DNA of 64,000 bases from Mycobacterium colombiense (GCF_001953985.1 NZ_MBEI01000058.1:1-64000), one strand, 5' to 3'; shown: positions 7,246-16,760, counted from the stretch's first letter. The notes: generated from the sequence alone by a model not told the origin. Made by a program: numbers and translations.

Positions 7246-9114
7246 GTGAGCGCTCCCATCAGGCAGCACGTCTCCGAGACACTGGAAGCTGCCGACATCG
7301 CCACGGATGCGGCGAAGCCCGTCGCCAAGGCTGCGGCCGCCAAGCCGAAACGTATTGGGCCCGAACAACTTACCGGCGCGCAGTCGGTGATCCGCTCGCT
7401 GGAGGAACTCGGCGTAGAGGTCATCTTCGGCATCCCCGGCGGCGCGGTGCTGCCGGTGTATGACCCGCTGTTCGACTCGAAGAAGCTGCGCCACGTGCTG
7501 GTCCGCCACGAGCAGGGCGCCGGCCACGCCGCCAGCGGCTACGCGCACGCCACCGGCAAGGTCGGTGTCTGCATGGCGACGTCGGGCCCCGGCGCCACCA
7601 ACCTGGTGACCCCGCTGGCCGATGCCCAGATGGACTCGATACCGGTCGTCGCCGTCACCGGCCAGGTCGGGCGCTCGCTGATCGGCACCGATGCCTTCCA
7701 GGAGGCCGACATCTCGGGCATCACGATGCCGATCACCAAGCACAACTTCCTGGTCCGCTCCGGCAACGAGATCCCGCAGGTGCTCGCCGAGGCGTTCCAC
7801 ATCGCCTCTTCGGGTCGCCCCGGCGCGGTGCTCGTCGACATCCCCAAGGACGTGCTGCAGGGCCCGTGCACGTTCAGCTGGCCGCCGCGGATGGATCTGC
7901 CCGGGTACAAGCCGAACACCAAGCCGCACAGCCGGCAGATCCGCGAGGCCGCCAAGCTGATCGCGGCCGCGCGCAAGCCGGTGCTCTACGTGGGTGGCGG
8001 GGTCATCCGCGGTGACGCGACCCAGCAGCTGCACGAGCTGGCCGAGCTGACCGGCATCCCCGTGGTGACCACGCTGATGGCGCGCGGTGCGTTCCCGGAC
8101 AGTCATCCGCAGCACATGGGCATGCCCGGCATGCACGGCACGGTCGCCGCGGTGGCGGCGCTGCAGCGCAGCGACCTGCTGATCGCGCTGGGCACCCGCT
8201 TCGATGACCGGGTGACCGGAAAGCTGGACACCTTCGCCCCCGAGGCCAAGGTCATCCACGCCGACATCGACCCGGCCGAGATCGGCAAGAACCGCCATGC
8301 GGACGTGCCGATCGTCGGCGACGTCAAAGCCGTCATCATCGAGCTGCTCGAGTTGCTGCGCCAGGACGGGATTCCCGGCAAGCTCGACATGACCGGGTGG
8401 TGGGCCTACCTGAACGAGGTGCAGTCCACCTATCCGCTGAGCTACGGCCCGCAGAGCGACGGCAGCCTCGGCCCGGAATACGTCATCGAGAAGCTGGGCC
8501 AGCTCGCCGGTCCGGACGCCCTGTATGTCGCCGGCGTCGGCCAGCACCAGATGTGGGCGGCCCAGTTCATCTCATACGAGAAGCCGCGCACCTGGCTCAA
8601 CTCCGGCGGGCTGGGCACCATGGGGTACGCCATCCCGGCGGCGATGGGGGCCAAGATGGCCCGCCCGGACGCCGAGGTGTGGGCGATCGATGGCGACGGT
8701 TGCTTCCAGATGACCAACCAGGAGCTTGCCACCTGCGCGATCGAGGGCGTGCCGATCAAGGTGGCACTGATCAACAACGGCAACCTGGGCATGGTGCGCC
8801 AATGGCAGACGCTGTTCTACCAAGAGCGCTACTCGCAGACCGATCTGGCCACGCACTCGCACCGCATCCCGGACTTCGTGAAGCTCGCGGAGGCACTGGG
8901 TTGCGTCGGATTGCGTTGCGAGCGTGAGGAAGACGTCGAAGACGTGATCAAACAGGCGCGGGCGATCAACGACCGCCCGGTGGTGATCGACTTCATCGTC
9001 GGGGCCGACGCGCAGGTGTGGCCGATGGTGGCCGCCGGCACCAGCAACGACGAGATCCAGGCGGCCCGCGGGATCCGCCCGCTGTTCGACGACGAGAGCG
9101 AAGGACACGCCTGA
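7246..9114 (+). CDS. ilvB: Acetolactate synthase large subunit
   Basis: ThDP- and FAD-dependent first common enzyme of valine, leucine and isoleucine synthesis, in the cytosol. The 622 aa contain the catalytic Glu89 in RHEQGAGHAASGYAHATGK, the central FAD-binding domain, and the ThDP/Mg motif GDGCFQMTNQELATC...NNGN. The N-terminal 35 residues are an Ala/Lys-rich extension typical of mycobacterial IlvB1. The GTG 7246 start follows the attenuator. Its stop codon overlaps the ilvN start by 1 nt (TGATG), so the two subunits are translationally coupled. Expression should respond to branched-chain aminoacyl-tRNA through the leader. Confidence 0.98.
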   Translation: MSAPIRQHVSETLEAADIATDAAKPVAKAAAAKPKRIGPEQLTGAQSVIRSLEELGVEVIFGIPGGAVLPVYDPLFDSKKLRHVLVRHEQGAGHAASGYAHATGKVGVCMATSGPGATNLVTPLADAQMDSIPVVAVTGQVGRSLIGTDAFQEADISGITMPITKHNFLVRSGNEIPQVLAEAFHIASSGRPGAVLVDIPKDVLQGPCTFSWPPRMDLPGYKPNTKPHSRQIREAAKLIAAARKPVLYVGGGVIRGDATQQLHELAELTGIPVVTTLMARGAFPDSHPQHMGMPGMHGTVAAVAALQRSDLLIALGTRFDDRVTGKLDTFAPEAKVIHADIDPAEIGKNRHADVPIVGDVKAVIIELLELLRQDGIPGKLDMTGWWAYLNEVQSTYPLSYGPQSDGSLGPEYVIEKLGQLAGPDALYVAGVGQHQMWAAQFISYEKPRTWLNSGGLGTMGYAIPAAMGAKMARPDAEVWAIDGDGCFQMTNQELATCAIEGVPIKVALINNGNLGMVRQWQTLFYQERYSQTDLATHSHRIPDFVKLAEALGCVGLRCEREEDVEDVIKQARAINDRPVVIDFIVGADAQVWPMVAAGTSNDEIQAARGIRPLFDDESEGHA

Positions 9115-9614
9115 TGCACACGCACACCCTGTCGGTGTTGGTCGAGGACAAACCCGGTGTGCTCGCCCGGGTGGCGGCGCTGTTCTCGCGGCGCGGGTTC
9201 AACATCGAATCGCTGGCCGTCGGTGCCACCGAGCAGAAGGACATGTCGCGGATGACGATCGTGGTGTCCGCCGAGGAGACCCCGCTCGAGCAGATCACCA
9301 AGCAGCTCAACAAGCTGATCAACGTCATCAAGATCGTCGAGCTCGATGACGACAACTCGGTGTCCCGGGAACTGGCGATGATCAAGGTCCGCGCCGACGC
9401 CGGCATCCGCAGTCAGGTGATCGAAGCGGTGAACCTGTTCCGCGCCAAGGTGATTGACGTATCGCCGGAGGCGCTGACGATCGAGGCGACGGGTGACCGC
9501 GGCAAGATCGAGGCGCTGCTGCGGGTCCTGGAGCCCTTCGGGATCCGCGAAATCGTCCAATCCGGAGTGGTGTCGCTGGCCCGCGGTCCGCGCGGAATCG
9601 GCACGGCCAAGTAA
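9114..9614 (+). CDS. ilvN: Acetolactate synthase small (regulatory) subunit
   Basis: Regulatory partner of IlvB that confers activation and valine feedback inhibition. The 166 aa begin with an ACT domain (HTLSVLVEDKPGVLARVAAL, residues 3-75), followed by the C-terminal ALS small-subunit domain (LAMIKVRADAGIRSQVIEA onward). It starts inside the ilvB stop codon and is followed by ilvC after 32 bp. Confidence 0.97.
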   Translation: MHTHTLSVLVEDKPGVLARVAALFSRRGFNIESLAVGATEQKDMSRMTIVVSAEETPLEQITKQLNKLINVIKIVELDDDNSVSRELAMIKVRADAGIRSQVIEAVNLFRAKVIDVSPEALTIEATGDRGKIEALLRVLEPFGIREIVQSGVVSLARGPRGIGTAK

Positions 9615-9646
9615 GTTTTCAGCGCAAACAAGAAGGAGATAGAGAA

Positions 9647-10678
9647 GTGGCTAACCCGTCTGGGGAGACATTGCCGATGTTCTACGACGACGATGCGGAC
9701 CTGACGATCATCCAGGGTCGCAAGGTCGGTGTCATCGGATACGGCAGCCAGGGTCACGCGCACTCGCTGAGCCTGCGCGACTCCGGCGTGCAGGTGAAGG
9801 TGGGCCTCAAGGAGGGTTCGAAGTCGCGGGCCAAGGTGCAGGAGCAGGGCCTGGACGTCGACACCCCGGCCGAGGTCGCCAAGTGGGCCGACGTCATCAT
9901 GCTGCTGGCGCCCGACACCGCGCAGGCCGACATCTTCAAGAACGACATCGAACCCAACCTCAAGGATGGGGACGCGTTGTTCTTCGGCCACGGCCTCAAC
10001 ATCCACTTCGACCTGATCAAGCCGCCGGCCAACGTCACCATCGCCATGGTGGCACCGAAGGGCCCGGGGCACCTGGTGCGCCGGCAGTTCGTCGACGGCA
10101 AGGGTGTGCCCGCGCTGATCGCCGTCGACCAGGACCCGAACGGCGACGGCGAGGCGCTGGCCCTGTCCTACGCCAAGGCCATCGGCGGCACCCGCGCCGG
10201 CGTCATCAAGACCACCTTCAAGGACGAGACCGAGACTGACCTGTTCGGTGAGCAGGCCGTGTTATGCGGTGGCACAGAGGAATTGGTGAAGACCGGTTTC
10301 GATGTGATGGTCGAGGCGGGTTACCCGCCGGAGATGGCCTACTTCGAGGTGCTGCACGAGCTCAAGCTGATCGTCGACCTGATGTACGAGGGCGGCATCG
10401 CGCGGATGAACTACTCGGTGTCCGACACCGCGGAATTCGGCGGCTACCTGTCGGGTCCGCGCGTCATCGACGCCGGCACCAAGGAGCGGATGCGAGAGAT
10501 CCTGCGCGACATCCAAAGCGGCGACTTCACCAAGAAGCTGGTCGCCAACGTCGAGGGCGGCAACAAGCAACTCGAGCAGCTGCGCAAGGAGAACGCCGAG
10601 CACCCCATCGAGGTCACCGGCAAGAAGCTGCGCGACCTGATGAGCTGGGTCGACCGGCCGATCACCGAAACGGCCTAA
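9647..10678 (+). CDS. ilvC: Ketol-acid reductoisomerase
   Basis: NADPH- and Mg-dependent isomeroreductase acting after acetolactate synthase. It has 343 aa with the Rossmann motif VIGYGSQGHAHSLSLRDSG (residues 30-48), the catalytic region PKGPGHLVRRQF, and the helical C-terminal domain with FKDETETDLFGEQ and SDTAEFGGYL. An AAGGAG Shine-Dalgarno at 9632-9638 is correctly spaced for GTG 9647, favouring it over the internal ATG 9677 used by some annotations. It is the last gene of the ilvBNC operon. Confidence 0.97.
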   Translation: MANPSGETLPMFYDDDADLTIIQGRKVGVIGYGSQGHAHSLSLRDSGVQVKVGLKEGSKSRAKVQEQGLDVDTPAEVAKWADVIMLLAPDTAQADIFKNDIEPNLKDGDALFFGHGLNIHFDLIKPPANVTIAMVAPKGPGHLVRRQFVDGKGVPALIAVDQDPNGDGEALALSYAKAIGGTRAGVIKTTFKDETETDLFGEQAVLCGGTEELVKTGFDVMVEAGYPPEMAYFEVLHELKLIVDLMYEGGIARMNYSVSDTAEFGGYLSGPRVIDAGTKERMREILRDIQSGDFTKKLVANVEGGNKQLEQLRKENAEHPIEVTGKKLRDLMSWVDRPITETA

Positions 10679-10690
10679 GCGTTTTCGCGC

Positions 10691-10747
10691 CGAGCGTGCA
10701 CTCAGGGCGAATATTCAGCGATTTTCTCGCCGTGAGTGCACGTTCGG
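10691..10747. terminator. Bidirectional hairpin between ilvC and the WrbA-like gene
   Basis: CGAGCGTGCACTCAGGGCGA (10691-10710) pairs with TCGCCGTGAGTGCACGTTCGG (10727-10747) with two or three mismatches and a 16-nt AT-rich loop. It lies between convergent genes, fitting a terminator for both. No strong T-tract follows. Confidence 0.7.
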
Positions 10748-10751
10748 TGTC

Positions 10752-11354
10752 TTAGGACGCCGCGAGGCGGCCCGCCGTCTGGACCACCCGGCGGGCCAGA
10801 TGCTCGAGGGCGGTGCCGGTGGGTTCGTCGAATTCCTTGATGTTGTCGTGGGTGGTGACCAGGCTCGCCCCATAGGGATTGCCGTCGACGAACTTGCACG
10901 GGTCCGTGTATCCCGGTGGCACGATGATGCCGCCGAAATGCATCAGCGTGATGTACAGCGAGAGCAGGGTGGTCTCCTGGCCACCGTGCACGGTGTTGGA
11001 CGACGTGAAGCCCGCGTACACCTTGTCCGCGAGTTTGCCCTGCGCCCACAGCCCGCCCAGCGAGTCGAGGAAGGCGCGCAATTGCGCTGCGGGAGAACCG
11101 AACCGGGTCGGTGAACCGAAGATCACCGCATCGGCCCAGACGATGTCGTCGCCGGTGGCCGCCGGAAGGTCTTTGGTGGCCTCATAGTTCGCCGTCCAGG
11201 CCGGGTTGTGGGCGAACGATCCAGGATCCTGCGTTTCAGCGACGTGCCTGAGCCGGACTTCGGCGCCCGCCGACTCGGCCGCGGCGGCGACGCGCTGCGC
11301 CATCGTGGTGCCATGGCCGGTGGCCGAGTAGTAGATGATCGCAAGTTTCGTCAC
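10752..11354 (-). CDS. WrbA-family NAD(P)H:quinone oxidoreductase (type IV)
   Basis: Flavodoxin-like FMN protein of 200 aa that reduces quinones by two electrons, limiting redox cycling. The phosphate-binding loop YYSATGHGTTMAQRVA follows the first strand (residues 8-23). FGSPTRFGSPAAQLRAFLDS and FTSSNTVHGGQETTLLS are characteristic of WrbA. GTG 11354 overlaps the stop codon of the upstream oxidoreductase by 4 nt (GTGA), so the two form an operon. Confidence 0.9.
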   Translation of the reverse strand: MTKLAIIYYSATGHGTTMAQRVAAAAESAGAEVRLRHVAETQDPGSFAHNPAWTANYEATKDLPAATGDDIVWADAVIFGSPTRFGSPAAQLRAFLDSLGGLWAQGKLADKVYAGFTSSNTVHGGQETTLLSLYITLMHFGGIIVPPGYTDPCKFVDGNPYGASLVTTHDNIKEFDEPTGTALEHLARRVVQTAGRLAAS

Positions 11355-12802
11355 GGCGTCATCGTAGGCCGCAGATCCGGAAGTGTGGAGATCCCGAATT
11401 CGCGGCGCAACAACGTGCGGGCCGCGTAGTAGCCGGCCATGCCGTGCACCCCACCGCCGGGCGGTGTGGCCGCAGAACACAGATACACCTTGGGAATGGG
11501 TGTGCTCCAAGGGTTTAACCGCGGTGTCGGGCCGGCGATCGCCCGCCAGGCGGAGTTGCCGCCGATCCCGATGTCGCCGCCGACATAGTTGGCGTTGTGG
11601 TCGCACAACCGGGCGGCCGGAATCGCGCGCGCCGCCACCACGACGTCGCGGAAGCCGGGTGCGAACCGCTGGACCACCGCGGTCACCGCTTCGGTCGCGT
11701 CGACGGTGGACCCCGCCGGCACGTGGGCGTAGGTCCAGAAGGGCCGCCGGCCGGCGTCGTCGATGCGGCCGGGGTCGGCGACGTGCGGCGACGCGGCCAG
11801 CACCATAGGCCACTGCGCGTGCCGGCCGGCGGCGATGTCGGCCTCGGCGCGGGCCATCTGCGTCCGGCTGCCGCCGAGATGCAGGGTGGGCGCTTGCCGC
11901 AGCCGGGGGTCCGACCACGGAATCTCGTCGTTGAGCACGAAGTCGACCTTGGCAACTCCGGGGCCAAAGGCGTAGCGCCGCAACGCCTTAGCGTAGCGAG
12001 CGGGCAGGGCGTCGCCGTAGATGCGCAGCAGCGCGGTCGGCGCGGTGTCGAAGGCGACGACTGAGCCCGGGGGGCCGGGCGGCTCCGTCACCTCGGTGCC
12101 CGCCGTGAGCTCGCCCCCGTGCGCGCGCAGGTCGGCGATCAGGGCGTCGGTGATCGCCTGGCTGCCGCCCACCGGAATCGGCCAGCCGACCGAGTGCGCG
12201 AGCGTGGCCAGCATCATCCCGGCGCCGGCCGCGGTCAGCGACGGCATCCGCGAAATGATATGCGCGGCAACGCCGGTGAACAGCGCGCGGGCGTCCTCGC
12301 CGGCCAGCGTCCCCCACGCCGGGGTACCCTGGGCCAGCATCCGCAGCCCCAGCCGCAGCGCCGACGGCAGCGAGTTCGGCACCGACCTTTTGTCGCCCAG
12401 CAGCAGGGCCACCACGTCGTCGGAACGCTCGACCAGCGGACCGAGCAGGCGTTTGAAGGACGCGCCGTGCTCGAGTTCGGCACAGGTGTGGTCCAGGTGG
12501 CGGTAGGCGATCACCGCGGGGCGCCCGGGCAGGGGGTTGGCGTACGAAATCTCGGGCACCGCCAGTCGCACGCCGCGGGCGGGCAGGTCGAATTCCTTGA
12601 AGAACGGCGACGCCAGCGCCAACGGGTGCACGGCGGAGCAGATGTCGTGCAAGACTCCCGCAGAATCTGGGTCGGGTGCCGTGCGCGCACCGCCGCCAAA
12701 GGTCGGCTGAGCTTCGACGACCTGCACTTTCAGGCCGGCCCGGGCGCAGATTACGGCGGCGGTCAACCCGTTGGGTCCGCTGCCGACGATGGTGACGTCC
12801 AC
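11351..12802 (-). CDS. FAD-dependent NAD(P)/phytoene dehydrogenase-like oxidoreductase (Rv2997-like)
   Basis: Amine-oxidase/phytoene-desaturase-fold protein of 483 aa. The N-terminal dinucleotide motif is VGSGPNGLTAAVICARAGLK...VVEAQ (residues 6-33), followed by FGGGART. The C-terminal FAD segment includes PKVYLCSAATPPGGGVHGMAGYYAA. The substrate cannot be told from sequence; carotenoid or other polyene or lipid substrates are possible, but no crt genes are near. It is divergent from serA (29-bp gap) and coupled to the WrbA-like gene. Confidence 0.88.
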   Translation of the reverse strand: MDVTIVGSGPNGLTAAVICARAGLKVQVVEAQPTFGGGARTAPDPDSAGVLHDICSAVHPLALASPFFKEFDLPARGVRLAVPEISYANPLPGRPAVIAYRHLDHTCAELEHGASFKRLLGPLVERSDDVVALLLGDKRSVPNSLPSALRLGLRMLAQGTPAWGTLAGEDARALFTGVAAHIISRMPSLTAAGAGMMLATLAHSVGWPIPVGGSQAITDALIADLRAHGGELTAGTEVTEPPGPPGSVVAFDTAPTALLRIYGDALPARYAKALRRYAFGPGVAKVDFVLNDEIPWSDPRLRQAPTLHLGGSRTQMARAEADIAAGRHAQWPMVLAASPHVADPGRIDDAGRRPFWTYAHVPAGSTVDATEAVTAVVQRFAPGFRDVVVAARAIPAARLCDHNANYVGGDIGIGGNSAWRAIAGPTPRLNPWSTPIPKVYLCSAATPPGGGVHGMAGYYAARTLLRREFGISTLPDLRPTMTP

Positions 12803-12819
12803 GCGTCAATTACAGCCGA

Positions 12820-12825
12820 TAGGCT
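12820..12825 (+). promoter_or_regulatory. -10 hexamer of serA
   Basis: TAGGCT lies 6 nt before GTG 12832, with no Shine-Dalgarno, suggesting a leaderless serA-leuB transcript. It sits in the 29-bp gap to the divergent oxidoreductase gene. Inferred. Confidence 0.5.
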
Positions 12826-12831
12826 GGCCGG

Positions 12832-14418
12832 GTGAATCTGCCTGTTGTACTCATTGCCGACAAGCTCGCCGAATCCACCGTCGCCGCCCTGGGCGACCAG
12901 GTCGAGGTGCGCTGGGTGGACGGCCCTGATCGGGAGAAGCTGCTGGCCGCCGTGCCGGAGGCCGATGCGCTGCTGGTGCGTTCGGCCACCACGGTCGATG
13001 CCGAGGTGCTCGCGGCCGCGCCCAAGCTGAAGATCGTCGCCCGCGCCGGGGTAGGCCTGGACAACGTCGACGTCAACGCCGCCACCGAACGCGGTGTGCT
13101 GGTGGTCAACGCGCCGACGTCGAACATCCACAGCGCCGCCGAGCACGCGCTGGCGCTGCTGCTGTCCGCGGCCCGTCAGGTTCCGGCCGCCGACGCCTCG
13201 CTCCGCGAGCACGCCTGGAAGCGGTCGTCCTTCTCGGGCACCGAGATCTTCGGCAAGACGGTCGGTGTGGTGGGTCTGGGCCGGATCGGGCAGCTGGTCG
13301 CCCAGCGGCTCAGCGCCTTCGGCACCCACCTGATCGCCTACGACCCCTACGTGTCGCCGGCCCGCGCCGCGCAGCTGGGCATCGAACTGCTGACGCTGGA
13401 CGAACTGTTGGGCCGCGCCGACTTCATCTCGGTGCACCTGCCGAAGACGCCGGAAACCGCGGGCCTGATCGACAAGGACGCGCTGGCCAAGACCAAGCCG
13501 GGCGTCATCATCGTCAACGCCGCCCGCGGTGGCCTGGTGGACGAGGCCGCGCTGGCCGACGCGGTGCGCAGCGGCCACGTGCGCGCGGCCGGCCTGGACG
13601 TCTACTCCAAGGAGCCGTGCACGGACAGCCCGCTGTTCGAGCTGCCGCAGGTGGTGGTCACACCGCATCTGGGTGCATCGACCGAAGAGGCGCAGGACCG
13701 GGCCGGCACCGACGTCGCGGCAAGCGTGAAGCTGGCTCTGGCCGGGGAATTCGTCCCCGACGCGGTCAACGTCGGCGGCGGGGTGGTCAACGAGGAGGTG
13801 GCGCCCTGGCTGGACCTGGTGCGCAAGCTCGGCGTGCTCGCCGCCACGCTGTCCGACGGCCCACCGGTGTCTTTGTCGGTGCAGGTGCGCGGCGAGCTGG
13901 CCTCCGAAGATGTTGAGGTGCTTAAACTTTCGGCGTTGCGCGGGTTGTTCTCGGCCGTCGTCGAGGGGCCGGTGACGTTCGTCAACGCCCCGGCGCTGGC
14001 CGAAGAACGCGGCATTACCGCCGAAATCGGCACCGCGTCGGAAAGCCCGAACCACCGCAGCGTGGTCGACGTACGCGCGGTTGCGCACGACGGCACCGTC
14101 GTCAACGTCGCCGGCACATTGTCCGGGCCGCAACTGGTGGAGAAGATCGTGCAGATCAACGGGCGCAACTTCGATCTGCGCGCCCGGGGCACCAACCTGG
14201 TGATCAACTACGTCGACCAGCCCGGCGCGCTCGGCAAGATCGGCACTCTGCTGGGTTCGGCAGGGGTCAACATCGAAGCCGCGCAACTCTCCGAGGACGC
14301 CGAGGGCCCGGGTGCGACCATCCTGCTGCGCCTGGACCGCGACGTGCCGGGTGAGGTGCGGGCCGAGATCGGCGCGGCCGTCGGCGCCAACAAGCTTGAA
14401 GTGGTTGATCTCTCGTGA
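12832..14418 (+). CDS. serA: D-3-phosphoglycerate dehydrogenase
   Basis: First enzyme of phosphorylated serine synthesis (3-phosphoglycerate to 3-phosphohydroxypyruvate, NAD+). The 528 aa are the long type-1 form: substrate domain, Rossmann motif VVGLGRIGQLVAQRL (about 146-160), a second half of the substrate domain, an intervening domain (~320-450) and a C-terminal ACT domain (NLVINYVDQPGALGKIGTLL) that senses serine. The GTG start appears leaderless. Its stop overlaps the leuB GTG by 4 nt. Confidence 0.97.
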   Translation: MNLPVVLIADKLAESTVAALGDQVEVRWVDGPDREKLLAAVPEADALLVRSATTVDAEVLAAAPKLKIVARAGVGLDNVDVNAATERGVLVVNAPTSNIHSAAEHALALLLSAARQVPAADASLREHAWKRSSFSGTEIFGKTVGVVGLGRIGQLVAQRLSAFGTHLIAYDPYVSPARAAQLGIELLTLDELLGRADFISVHLPKTPETAGLIDKDALAKTKPGVIIVNAARGGLVDEAALADAVRSGHVRAAGLDVYSKEPCTDSPLFELPQVVVTPHLGASTEEAQDRAGTDVAASVKLALAGEFVPDAVNVGGGVVNEEVAPWLDLVRKLGVLAATLSDGPPVSLSVQVRGELASEDVEVLKLSALRGLFSAVVEGPVTFVNAPALAEERGITAEIGTASESPNHRSVVDVRAVAHDGTVVNVAGTLSGPQLVEKIVQINGRNFDLRARGTNLVINYVDQPGALGKIGTLLGSAGVNIEAAQLSEDAEGPGATILLRLDRDVPGEVRAEIGAAVGANKLEVVDLS

Positions 14419-15425
14419 AGTTGGCGGTGATCGAGGGCGACGGGATCGGGCCCGAAGTCGTTTCCGAGGCCATCAAAGTTCTGGACGCGGTGCTGCCCGG
14501 CGTGGACAAGACCAGCTACGACCTGGGTGCGCGGCGATACCACGCCACCGGTGAGCTACTGCCGGACTCGGTCGTCGACGAACTGCGCGCGCATGACGCG
14601 ATCCTGCTCGGCGCCATCGGTGACCCGTCGGTGCCCAGCGGCGTGCTGGAGCGAGGGTTGTTGCTGCGCCTGCGTTTCGAGCTGGACCATCACATCAACC
14701 TGCGGCCGGGCCGGCTGTATCCGGGAGTGAACAGCCCGCTCGCCGGCAACCCCGACATCGACTTCGTGGTGGTGCGCGAGGGAACCGAAGGGCCCTACAC
14801 CGGCACCGGCGGCGCCATCCGCGTCGGAACGCCCAACGAAGTCGCCACCGAGGTAAGCCAGAACACGGCTTTCGGTGTGCGCCGGGTGGTGGCCGACGCG
14901 TTCGAGCGGGCGCAGCGACGCCGAAAGCACTTGACACTGGTGCACAAAACCAACGTGCTGACCTTCGCCGGCAGGCTGTGGTCGCGGATCGTGGCCGAGG
15001 TCGGACGCGACTATCCCGACGTCGAGGTGGCGTATCAGCACATCGACGCCGCGACCATCTTCATGGTCACCGACCCCGGGCGTTTCGACGTGATCGTCAC
15101 CGACAACTTGTTCGGCGACATCATCACCGACCTGTCGGCGGCGGTGTGTGGCGGAATTGGCTTGGCGGCCAGTGGAAATATCGACGGCACCCGGACCAAT
15201 CCCTCGATGTTCGAGCCCGTCCACGGCAGTGCACCGGACATCGCCGGCCAGGGCATCGCCGATCCGACCGCGGCCATCATGTCGGTGGCGCTGCTGCTCG
15301 CCCATCTCGGCGAGGACGCCGCCGCTACGCGGGTGGACCGGGCCGTCGAGCAGTATCTGGCAACGCGTGGGGACGAACGGCGCGCCACCACCGAAGTCGG
15401 CGAACGGATTGCTGCCGGGCTCTAG
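14415..15425 (+). CDS. leuB: 3-isopropylmalate dehydrogenase
   Basis: Oxidative decarboxylation of 3-isopropylmalate in leucine synthesis (NAD+, Mg). The 336 aa match the mycobacterial protein. Motifs are VIEGDGIGPEV (4-14), the substrate loop GLLLRLRFELDHHINLRPGR, VHKTNVLTFAGRLW and the metal site VTDNLFGDIITDLSAAVCG. It is coupled to serA by the GTGA overlap. Its last 101 bp are also read on the opposite strand as the C-terminus of the MFS gene. leuCD lies 5.5 kb away under a separate promoter. Confidence 0.97.
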   Translation: MKLAVIEGDGIGPEVVSEAIKVLDAVLPGVDKTSYDLGARRYHATGELLPDSVVDELRAHDAILLGAIGDPSVPSGVLERGLLLRLRFELDHHINLRPGRLYPGVNSPLAGNPDIDFVVVREGTEGPYTGTGGAIRVGTPNEVATEVSQNTAFGVRRVVADAFERAQRRRKHLTLVHKTNVLTFAGRLWSRIVAEVGRDYPDVEVAYQHIDAATIFMVTDPGRFDVIVTDNLFGDIITDLSAAVCGGIGLAASGNIDGTRTNPSMFEPVHGSAPDIAGQGIADPTAAIMSVALLLAHLGEDAAATRVDRAVEQYLATRGDERRATTEVGERIAAGL

Positions 15426-16701
15426 TTTCCAGGCCGGGCGGCACCAATCGCGTCGGCACCAGCGGCATCGCCGCCAGCGGGAACAACGCGCACAACATCC
15501 ATGCCGGTGGATATTTCGCGGCCGAGATCAACGCACCGAACAGCGGGGGGCCGGCAGCGGCCATCATCCGCTGGGTGGTGTTCTGGATGCCCAGGGCGCG
15601 TCCGCTCCAATACGGGCCGGCGAATTCGGTGATGGCCGTGGCCTCTAACCCGTTGTCGAGGACCGCGAGCACCGAGATGGCGACCATCAGTCCGGCCTGC
15701 CATCGGGAGTTGGTGTGATCGGCCCACGCGAGCAACAGCAGGGCCAGGACGGCGGCGGCCGCGATATAGCGCACCGGCCGCATGCGTGAGCCGAGTCGAT
15801 CGGACCAGCGGCCCACCGCCACGCGGCCAACCGCACCGAGCAGCTGCGACAGGGTGACCAACGCCCCGGCGGCCGCGACCGACCAGTGCAGGTTCTTGAT
15901 CAGCCACACCAGCATGAACGTCACCGTGACCGTTTGCGGCATCATCATCAGACCCGCCACCGCGTGAATTCGCCATAGTGTCAACGACCCTCGATACGGG
16001 CTGGCGAGTTCCTGATGGCTGGCACTGGCGCGGGGTTTGCGCGGCGGGTCGACGATTCCGATGACGCTCACTACCGCTCCGAAGACGGACGCCAGCGCGG
16101 TGAACCGGAGGCCGGCCTGCGGCCCGTGTTCGGCGAGCTCGGGAATTATCATCGCGCCCAAGGCGATTCCGAGGGGCTGCGCGGTTTGGCGGATGCCCAT
16201 GGCCAGCCCGCGCTGGTGTGGCGGGAACCACGCGGACACCAGCCGCCCGCCGGCCGTGTTGCAGCTGGCGGCGGCCATACCGCCGAGGAACAGGTACACG
16301 GCGATCATCAACATCGAATGCGCCGACGCCGCCGCGTAGGCGGCTATCGCGGTGAGCGCCGAGCCCGTGGCCATCACCACGCGCTCGCCGACCCGGTCGA
16401 GCACGTACCCCCAGAGCACCAGCGTCACCACCATGCCCCAGCTTGGCATCGAGGCCAGCAGACCGGCCTCGTCGAGGCGGATTTTGCGCACGCTTTGCAG
16501 CGACGGGATGAGGAACGCGACGCCATTGATGAAGAGGAACGAACTTGCCGTTGCCAGCAGCGAAACGATCATGATCGACCAGCGGGCGCCCGCGCCGATT
16601 TCGGACGTCGCGGCCGAGTCGTACTGCATCCCCCATGCTTGCATACCGCCGGGAAATTTAGGGGCAGGACTTGTACCGTCGCCCGTCATTGCCACCCCCA
16701 A
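15325..16701 (-). CDS. MFS transporter (Rv2994-like)
   Basis: Major facilitator protein of about 458 aa with twelve predicted helices. The loop between helices 2 and 3 reads GYVLDRVGERVVMATG, and its second-half counterpart VGRWSDRLGSRMRPVR is visible. Substrate unknown. The last ~33 residues, after RLVPPGLE, are Arg/Pro-rich and encoded antisense to the end of leuB, so they are probably not a conserved part. The start is ambiguous between TTG 16701, GTG 16695 and ATG 16689; an AAAGGGG tract lies at the right distance for the first two. Confidence 0.88.
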   Translation of the reverse strand: MGVAMTGDGTSPAPKFPGGMQAWGMQYDSAATSEIGAGARWSIMIVSLLATASSFLFINGVAFLIPSLQSVRKIRLDEAGLLASMPSWGMVVTLVLWGYVLDRVGERVVMATGSALTAIAAYAAASAHSMLMIAVYLFLGGMAAASCNTAGGRLVSAWFPPHQRGLAMGIRQTAQPLGIALGAMIIPELAEHGPQAGLRFTALASVFGAVVSVIGIVDPPRKPRASASHQELASPYRGSLTLWRIHAVAGLMMMPQTVTVTFMLVWLIKNLHWSVAAAGALVTLSQLLGAVGRVAVGRWSDRLGSRMRPVRYIAAAAVLALLLLAWADHTNSRWQAGLMVAISVLAVLDNGLEATAITEFAGPYWSGRALGIQNTTQRMMAAAGPPLFGALISAAKYPPAWMLCALFPLAAMPLVPTRLVPPGLETRARQQSVRRLRWWRAVRPHALPDTARRPGPPA

Positions 16702-16715
16702 TTTCGCCCCTTTAA

Positions 16716-16760
16716 GTGACGGCCCACCACGCCCGGCTACGCCGCGCTCGCGACCGTCAC
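16716..16760 (+). repeat. Hairpin repeat element, copy B
   Basis: Stem GTGACGG (16716-16722) / CCGTCAC (16754-16760) around a loop with core CGCCCGGCTACGCCGCGCT. It is followed by TAGCTC rather than a -10-like TAGGCT. It differs from copy C at one loop base and is separated from it by 11 bp, indicating tandem duplication. Confidence 0.85.

Noticed and set aside
6940..8547. 535-aa minus-strand frame opposite ilvB
   Set aside because: His/Arg-rich antisense shadow of a perfectly conserved ilvB frame and its leader, as is common in high-GC DNA.
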